From positions 1 through 64,000 of the forward strand of contig JAFGLZ010000199.1 of assembly GCA_016927755.1 (NCBI GenBank): a DNA stretch of 64,000 nt, read 5' to 3'. Below, piece by piece: positions 59,402 to 64,000 of this stretch (positions are counted from its first letter, which is position 1; each line of letters begins with the position of its first letter). Source of the DNA: Phycisphaerae bacterium (GTDB lineage Bacteria; Planctomycetota; Phycisphaerae; UBA1845; JAFGLZ01). Below the pieces are notes generated by a model. The model searched no databases, was not told where the DNA came from, and saw only the letters and a list, made by a program, of their open reading frames with translations. A program made the translations under genes and the position numbers.

Positions 59402-60427
59402 CTAGACGACCAGTTCCTTCTCACCACCTCGCCCGGCGATGATGATTTCGCCCGCGTCCTCCAGACGACGGACGACGTCGACGATCTTCTGCTGCGCGCC
59501 CTCGACGTCGCTCAGTCGGACCGGCCCCATGTATTCCATGTCCTCCTGGATCAACTGCTGGGCCCGCTCGGACATGTTCTTGAAGATCTTCTCCTTCAGT
59601 TCGTCGCTGGCCGTCTTGAGTGCCAGGGCCAAATCGTCGTTGTCGATCTCCTTCAGGACCGCCTGGATGCCCTTGTCGTTGACGAGCAGGATGTCTTCGA
59701 ACACGAACATCAGCCTCCGGATCTGCTCGACGAGATCGGGGTCTTCTGCCTCGAGAGCCTCCAGGATGCTCTTCTCGGTGCTTCGGTCGGCGAGGTTGAG
59801 CATCTCGGCGACGTGCTCGACGCCGCCGACCTTTGCGAGCCTCGCGCCGACGATACCACTGAGGCGGTGTTCCAGCCCTCGTTCCACCTCCTTGATGACC
59901 TCCGGAGAGGTTTGCTCCATATTGGCAATCCGCCCGACGACCTCCATCTGCTTGCTGGCCTGCAGCCCGACCAATATCTCGCTGGCCTTGGCGGGCGGGA
60001 CGTGGGCCAGGATCAGGGCGATCGTCTGCGGGTGCTCGTCCTGGATGAACGTGAGAAGGTTCTCGCTTTCGGCCTTCTGCAAGAAGCTGAAGGGCTCCTG
60101 GTGAACCTGGTGCTCGATCTGCTGCATGAGGCGAGCGGCCTCTTCGCGGCCGAGCGAGGCCTCCAGCAAACGGCGAGCGTAGGGCAGCCCCCCCTCCTCG
60201 ATATAGCCTCTGGCGATCACCAGGTTGTAGAACTCGCTGATCACCGTTTCGCGTTCCTGGGGCTTGATGCCTTCGAGGGAGGCGATCTCCCTGGAGAGCT
60301 CCTCGACCAACTCGCGATCGAGGCGCTTCATGATCTCGGAGGCCTCGACCGCCCCCAAGGTGACCATCATGATGGCCGCCTTTCGGAGCCCCGGTATATC
60401 AAGCTGCTCTTGGTCGTTGTCTGGCAT
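59402..60427 (-). CDS. fliG: Flagellar motor switch protein FliG
   Basis: 341 residues with all three FliG domains: N-terminal (LRKAAIMMVTLGAVEASEIMKRL), middle with the conserved EHPQTIALILAHVPP near residue 134, and C-terminal torque domain with the charged NDKGIQAVLKEID and EKIFKNMSERAQQLIQEDMEYMGPVRLSDVE (from about 240). It joins FliF to the C-ring and takes up force from MotA. Confidence 0.97.
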   Translation of the reverse strand: MPDNDQEQLDIPGLRKAAIMMVTLGAVEASEIMKRLDRELVEELSREIASLEGIKPQERETVISEFYNLVIARGYIEEGGLPYARRLLEASLGREEAARLMQQIEHQVHQEPFSFLQKAESENLLTFIQDEHPQTIALILAHVPPAKASEILVGLQASKQMEVVGRIANMEQTSPEVIKEVERGLEHRLSGIVGARLAKVGGVEHVAEMLNLADRSTEKSILEALEAEDPDLVEQIRRLMFVFEDILLVNDKGIQAVLKEIDNDDLALALKTASDELKEKIFKNMSERAQQLIQEDMEYMGPVRLSDVEGAQQKIVDVVRRLEDAGEIIIAGRGGEKELVV

Positions 60428-60457
60428 GCCTGTTCCGTCCCTGGATCAGCACACGAG

Positions 60458-62107
60458 CTAGGCGCCTTCCGCCCACTTTCGAATCAAGTTAGCGGCCACC
60501 TCCGGGTCACCCCGGACGAAGGAAGAAACTTGCTGGACGCGCTGCTCTTCCTGAATCGCGCTTTCGTCGACCTCGTGGCCCTCCATCGCCGATTCACCTT
60601 CCATGGCCTCGCCGACGGCCTCGAGACCTGGGATCGCGCTGAGATCCTCCTCACCGTCGGCAAAGGCCGGGTGACGATCACGCAGTTGAGCCGCGCTGGT
60701 CGGGCCCTTCCGGACGATCATCAGCATCATCCCCAAGCTCATGACGGCCAGGAGACCCAATCCCAGTTGCCGCCCGTGGGCCTTGACCATCCCCATGACG
60801 GAGCCGTCTGCCTCCCCGCCGCCGGCAGCCAGCCCCGCGACCGCCAGTTGGGTCATCGGATCGTCGAACCAGGCGACCTCGACGGCGGTTTCGTCCTTGG
60901 CGTTGATGACGTTCTTGACCTGCTTGCGGATCTTCTCGAATTCCTTGGTGGCAAGTGTGTCAATGTCCTTGTCGGTGGGCTCCTTGCCGTCGTTGCCGGG
61001 CTGGCGGGTGAAGATGGCCGCCAGATAGCTCCGCGGCACGCTGATCGAAGCCGTCAGCTTCTTGAGGGCCCCAAGAGTGAACTCCGTCTGGGTCATCTTC
61101 TCGCCGAGCGCGGCTTCGAATTCCGTGGTGCGGCTCGCATCTTCCATCTCCTCCGTCTGTGGCTTTGAAGAGAGCGTGACGCTGGTGTTGGGCTGGACGC
61201 CGGGATCGCTTGCGGAGGGCTTGCGGCTCTCGGTCGTCTCCTTCTTGGTTTCGCTCTTTTCGATGTTCTTGCCCTCGGTGGGCGTGCGTTCGGTCTCACG
61301 GCGTCGGTCGGTCTCCAACTCGACGAAACACGTGACGCGGACGCCAGGGATGAAGCCGAGGTGGCGCTCGATGGTCTCCTGGAAGAAGGTCTGCTTTTCC
61401 TTGCGGAGTTCGAGGAGGTCATCCCCGAGGGGACTGCCCGGCCCGTGGACCTGATAGGACTTGCGGGTATTGGCGTCGACGATCTGAACCGCCTCGGGAG
61501 CCATACCGGTCGCCCCGCTAACGAAGTTCGCGATGGCCTGCGTGAAACCGCGATCCCAGACGCCGCCGGCCTCCATGCCGACACTGACACTGGCGGTCGG
61601 CTTGACGGCCCTTTCGCCGAGCCGGCGTCCCTTGGGCATCTGGAGAATGACTTGGGCGGTGTGGACGTTCTTCCACCCCTCGAGGTCCCTGGCCAACTGG
61701 TTGCCGTAAGCGACCACCCACTCACGGCTCTGCTGTGTCTGCGATTTCCAGGGGCTTGTCTCTTTCATCAGTTCCTCGAAACCGACGCGGGTGTCGCTGG
61801 GCAGGGCGCCGGCCTGGCCAAGCTTGCCGCGAACCTCCCGGCGGAGATGGGCGGGAACCAGGATCTGCCGACCCGAGATCTTGTACTCCCCTTCCACCAG
61901 GACCTTCTTGGCGGACTCGATCTCTTCCTCGGTCCACAACTGGCCCGGGAGGACGGGGACCCATTCGGGCTGGCCCGACCACTGGAACATCCAGACAAGC
62001 GCCCCGGCCATCACCACGGCGCACAATCCGATTGCCAGTTTCTGGCTCGTGCCCAGGCTGGCGAGGTGTGCCTGGGTGTTCGAGAGCATCTTGCGAAGGA
62101 AATCCAT
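60458..62107 (-). CDS. fliF: Flagellar MS-ring protein FliF
   Basis: 549 residues; AAAGGGAA precedes the ATG. Membrane helix near 22-45, then the YscJ-type domains (EGEYKISGRQILVPAHLRREVRGKLGQAGALP; AYGNQLARDLEGWKNVHTAQVILQMPKGR), a disordered Ser/Thr/Lys/Glu-rich loop (about 270-320), a second helix near 445 (LGLGLLAVMSLGMMLMIV) and a C-terminal FliG-binding tail (QQVSSFVRGDPEVAANLIRKWAEG). It is the base of the flagellar rotor in the inner membrane. Confidence 0.96.
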   Translation of the reverse strand: MDFLRKMLSNTQAHLASLGTSQKLAIGLCAVVMAGALVWMFQWSGQPEWVPVLPGQLWTEEEIESAKKVLVEGEYKISGRQILVPAHLRREVRGKLGQAGALPSDTRVGFEELMKETSPWKSQTQQSREWVVAYGNQLARDLEGWKNVHTAQVILQMPKGRRLGERAVKPTASVSVGMEAGGVWDRGFTQAIANFVSGATGMAPEAVQIVDANTRKSYQVHGPGSPLGDDLLELRKEKQTFFQETIERHLGFIPGVRVTCFVELETDRRRETERTPTEGKNIEKSETKKETTESRKPSASDPGVQPNTSVTLSSKPQTEEMEDASRTTEFEAALGEKMTQTEFTLGALKKLTASISVPRSYLAAIFTRQPGNDGKEPTDKDIDTLATKEFEKIRKQVKNVINAKDETAVEVAWFDDPMTQLAVAGLAAGGGEADGSVMGMVKAHGRQLGLGLLAVMSLGMMLMIVRKGPTSAAQLRDRHPAFADGEEDLSAIPGLEAVGEAMEGESAMEGHEVDESAIQEEQRVQQVSSFVRGDPEVAANLIRKWAEGA

Positions 62108-62142
62108 TTCCCTTTTACCTCGCTATCCGGCGAGTCCGTCCC

Positions 62143-62166
62143 GGCAGACCCATCCTTGGGCCTGCC
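62143..62166 (-). promoter_or_regulatory. Intercistronic hairpin between fliE and fliF
   Basis: GGCAGACCC (62143-62151) and GGGCCTGCC (62158-62166) form a 9-bp stem with one mismatch and a 6-base loop. The 141-base fliE-fliF gap is the longest in the first half of the operon. No T-run follows; a role in mRNA processing or partial termination is possible. Confidence 0.4.
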
Positions 62167-62248
62167 CCGCATCCGATGTCTACGCCCCCGGCGGGTCGGC
62201 GAGCAGGAGCGGGCGCTGGTCTGCGTACCTGTTGTGCATCCCGCCCCA

Positions 62249-62572
62249 CTACACCCGCATCTGCTGTATCTCTTGGTAGGCCTCCAAGAGCTTGTTGCGG
62301 ATCTCCATGAGCAAGTCGAAGGCGACGCCCGCCTTCTGCACGCTCGTGAAGACCTCGGCCACGTCCTGGGTCTGCCCGGTGGCCAGTCGGTTCACGGCCT
62401 CGGTCGCGTCCAGCGACATCGCATTGACCTTTTCGAGCGACTCGGTCAGGAAGGACTGGAAGTCCTTCCCGTTCAGCGGCGTGGTCTTCCCGGTCGGGCC
62501 CGCTGAACGCGGTCCCTGAATCGGGTTGATCCCGCTAGAGCCAAGCCCGTCAACCTGGAATGGGTCCGCCAT
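62249..62572 (-). CDS. fliE: Flagellar hook-basal body protein FliE
   Basis: 107 residues; GAAGGTGACTC precedes the ATG. The C-terminal part DFQSFLTESLEKVNAMSLDATEAV and VAEVFTSVQKAGVAFDLLMEIRNKLLEAYQEI is typical of FliE. It links the MS ring to the rod. Confidence 0.95.
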   Translation of the reverse strand: MADPFQVDGLGSSGINPIQGPRSAGPTGKTTPLNGKDFQSFLTESLEKVNAMSLDATEAVNRLATGQTQDVAEVFTSVQKAGVAFDLLMEIRNKLLEAYQEIQQMRV

Positions 62573-62605
62573 GAGTCACCTTCAATACGACAGAACCGCG
62601 AGGGG

Positions 62606-63025
62606 TCAGGCCAATAGCCGCAGGGCCGCGGAGATCATGCTCTTGGTCGCGCCCATAACCGTGATGTTGGCCTCGTAGGCACGATTGGCCTCGACCGCGT
62701 TGATCATCTCGGTCGACAACTTGACGTTCGGATAGGCCACGTAGCCCTTCCATTTGCCCGTCTTGGCGGCCAGAGGGTGCCCCGGATCGAACCGCCGATC
62801 CGGCGGCGAGGGGTCCTCCAGGATCTCCGACACGTGCACTCCCGGGGCGTCTCGACCCGCCGCGGGGTTGCCGGTGGCGAAGATGGCCATTCGTCGCCTG
62901 TACGGCCCGGGGTCTCCATCCGGATCCGCCGGCGTTGCGGCGTTGGCGATGTTCCCAGCGATCGCATCCATACGAGTTCGCTGGGCCACCAAGGCCGACG
63001 TGCTAATGTCTAGGGCACCGAACAT
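62606..63025 (-). CDS. flgC: Flagellar basal-body rod protein FlgC
   Basis: 139 residues. N-terminal rod helix FGALDISTSALVAQRTRMDAIAGNIANAATP, a short middle part, then GYVAYPNVKLSTEMINAVEANRAYEANITVMGATKSMI, both diagnostic of FlgC. Proximal rod component. Confidence 0.96.
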   Translation of the reverse strand: MFGALDISTSALVAQRTRMDAIAGNIANAATPADPDGDPGPYRRRMAIFATGNPAAGRDAPGVHVSEILEDPSPPDRRFDPGHPLAAKTGKWKGYVAYPNVKLSTEMINAVEANRAYEANITVMGATKSMISAALRLLA

Positions 63026-63092
63026 GACTCCGTCACCTCAGTTCCGCTTGTCTTGCCCCGTGGCGTCGACGTCCCGCCGACGATAGATCACC

Positions 63093-63530
63093 TTAGGCCA
63101 CGCGTCCCGAGATCGCCTTTCGAAGTGAGGCGAAACGGCCGCGCATCAAGTCGACCGAAATTTGGTGCATCATCGTGTTCTCTGCCAAGGAGGCCATCTG
63201 ACGCTCAATGCTCGCGTTGGTTCCGTCGTGGAACAGGATGTTCTCCGAGGGAGTCAGCGTCGGCGTCACGCGGAGCATTCCCTGATCGTCCACGTGAAAC
63301 TGCCGCGTGGACTTCAGTCGTAGCGGCGCGGTGGGCTCCTTCTGCCGCGCTGCGACAGCTTCGGCCAACTTGGCCTGGAACGCCTTGGCGTCCAGGTGCT
63401 TGGTTCTGTAGCCTGGGGTATCGATGTTGGCGATGTTCTCGGCCAAAACCCGATGTCGGGCCTCCGAGAATGCCGCTACCTTCTCCAATACCGGCCCGGA
63501 ACCAGCGTTGATCAGATTGTCCATCCACAT
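63093..63530 (-). CDS. flgB: Flagellar basal-body rod protein FlgB
   Basis: 145 residues; GAGGAG lies eight bases before ATG 63530. AFSEARHRVLAENIANIDTPGYRTKHLDAKAF and the C-terminal NTMMHQISVDLMRGRFASLRKAI are typical of FlgB. It is the first gene of the operon; a sigma-54 promoter lies about 130 bases upstream. Confidence 0.95.
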   Translation of the reverse strand: MWMDNLINAGSGPVLEKVAAFSEARHRVLAENIANIDTPGYRTKHLDAKAFQAKLAEAVAARQKEPTAPLRLKSTRQFHVDDQGMLRVTPTLTPSENILFHDGTNASIERQMASLAENTMMHQISVDLMRGRFASLRKAISGRVA

Positions 63531-63670
63531 CCTGCCATCTCCTCAGCAGGCACCGGGACGACTCCGCCGCCCGGACCATCGCGACCGGCTCCGCCGATCG
63601 TTTTGTCCGCTTGGTCGCCAGGATCGGTCTACGCAACGAGCCCGATCCGAGACCATCGCGGTGTTCCTAA

Positions 63671-63687
63671 TGGCAACTCGTATGCCA
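63671..63687 (-). promoter_or_regulatory. Sigma-54 (RpoN) promoter for the flagellar operon
   Basis: On the minus strand TGGCAT-ACGAG-TTGC gives the -24 GG (63686-63685) and the -12 GC (63674-63673) with exactly ten bases between them. This matches the consensus TGGCAY-N5-TTGC at every position. Transcription would start near 63661, leaving a leader of about 130 bases before flgB. Confidence 0.75.
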
Positions 63688-63742
63688 GTCGAGAGCTGCC
63701 CCGTCCGTGATACTGAGCAAGGCCCCCCGCGCAAGTTCCGCG

Positions 63743-63775
63743 GCGCAAAACCTGCGCGTCGCGCAGTTTTTGCGC
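63743..63775. promoter_or_regulatory. 33-bp palindrome, candidate activator-binding site of the flagellar operon
   Basis: GCGCAAAACCTGCGCG (63743-63758) and CGCGCAGTTTTTGCGC (63760-63775) are inverted copies with a single mismatch, around one central base. The centre is about 98 bases upstream of the predicted sigma-54 start, the usual distance of an enhancer for a sigma-54 activator. It could also be the terminator of the activator gene that ends at 63830, but no T-run follows on the minus strand. Confidence 0.6.
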
Positions 63776-63829
63776 ATCGGGCGCGCAGTCCAGTCCCCAT
63801 GCCCGGTCGGTCCGGGCTGGGCGTGGCGT

Positions 63830-64000
63830 CTATCCGGACGCCGCTTCGGTGTATACCGCGTCGGTAGCCTGTCCATGTTCGTCGTCTTCGCGCCATCGTT
63901 TCAGCTTCAACCCCAGCGTTCGTACCCCAATCCCCAGCGCCTTGGCGGTCCGCTCTCGATGCCCATTGAACTGCGAGAGCATTCGCTCGATCGCCTCCCG
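63830..64000 (-). CDS. Sigma-54-dependent activator, C-terminal Fis-type DNA-binding end (5' end cut by window)
   Basis: The minus-strand frame is open from the window edge to the TAG at 63832-63830, giving 56 residues. It contains a Fis-type helix-turn-helix: IERMLSQFNGHRERTAKALGIGVRTLGLKLKRW (residues 4-36 of the visible part), like the C-terminus of NtrC-family activators. The G-V-R-T-L pattern of the recognition helix is close to flagellar regulators of the FlrC/FlgR type. A 20-residue acidic tail follows. Its position just upstream of a sigma-54 promoter for flgB suggests it controls that operon. The receiver and AAA+ domains lie outside the window. Confidence 0.82.
   Translation of the reverse strand, partial: REAIERMLSQFNGHRERTAKALGIGVRTLGLKLKRWREDDEHGQATDAVYTEAASG

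Larger units (their letters stand above)
63531..63829. other. Control region between the sigma-54 activator gene and flgB
   Basis: About 300 bases without a credible gene. It contains the sigma-54 promoter at 63671-63687 and the 33-bp palindrome at 63743-63775. The leader of about 130 bases before flgB shows no further strong structure to my eye. Confidence 0.65.

Noticed and set aside
63743..63775. Palindrome as a simple intrinsic terminator of the sigma-54 activator gene
   Set aside because: No T-run follows on the minus strand, and its place relative to the sigma-54 promoter fits an activator site better; a terminator role is not fully excluded.

Overview
This is GC-rich (roughly 60-65%) bacterial chromosomal DNA, densely coding, with no rRNA, tRNA, CRISPR array, insertion sequence or prophage that I could see. 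The gene content points to Planctomycetota, probably a Phycisphaerae-like lineage. It includes an exported SUMF1-domain protein, a Tat-exported Gfo/Idh/MocA oxidoreductase, a DUF4838 glycosidase-like protein, very large secreted proteins with PKD-type repeats and a short cysteine-plus-hydrophobic-plus-arginine C-terminal tail, and a complete-looking flagellar operon. This taxonomic placement is inference from gene content, not from a marker gene.

Layout. 1-2.7 kb: the C-terminal part of a KefB-type cation/proton antiporter, convergent with and overlapping an exported SUMF1 protein. 3.2-15.4 kb: a mostly co-directional catabolic cluster. It holds an exported alpha/beta-hydrolase, three SDR dehydrogenases, a RhaT-like sugar/proton symporter, two mutarotase-fold proteins, an enolase-superfamily dehydratase/racemase, a URO-D-like protein, an MDR dehydrogenase and a PLP aminotransferase. 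The set fits uptake and oxidative (non-phosphorylated) breakdown of a sugar, possibly a 6-deoxysugar; the substrate is inferred. 15.4-17.3 kb: a decayed B12-binding radical SAM gene beside an intact radical SAM/SPASM gene. 17.6-24.2 kb: one 2198-residue secreted protein that joins a C45 Ntn-hydrolase-like domain, two PhoPQ-activated-protein (PqaA) hydrolase domains, seven PKD-like repeats and three InlB-like repeats. 24.7-33.5 kb: DUF4838 glycosidase-like protein, a broken toxin-antitoxin pair, a membrane protein, a DUF3467 protein, a TPR protein, Gfo/Idh/MocA, and an exported coiled-coil protein. 33.6-42.7 kb: a giant acyl-CoA dehydratase activase preceded by a terminator-like structured leader, an AI-2E-family permease, a MltA transglycosylase lipoprotein and a secreted protein.

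42.98-63.5 kb is one long flagellar operon on the minus strand. The order of transcription is flgB, flgC, fliE, fliF, fliG, a small FliG-C-like gene, fliH, fliI, fliJ, motE-like, fliK, flgD, a TIGR02530-type gene, flgE, flbD, motA, motB, fliL, fliN, fliO, fliP, fliQ, fliR, flhB. No fliM lies in the cluster. Instead FliN carries three copies of the short FliM/FliY-type N-terminal motif, and a free-standing 100-residue FliG-C homologue follows fliG. The operon is preceded by a good sigma-54 promoter, a 33-bp palindrome about 100 bp upstream of the predicted start of transcription, and the C-terminal end of a Fis-type sigma-54 activator gene that runs off the window. Together these look like a self-contained flagellar regulatory module.

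The items I judge most worth follow-up are the composite 2198-residue hydrolase, the altered flagellar switch (FliN triple motif plus split FliG-C), the shared cysteine-containing C-terminal tail on three secreted proteins, the sigma-54/palindrome arrangement, and the structured RNA ahead of the dehydratase activase.
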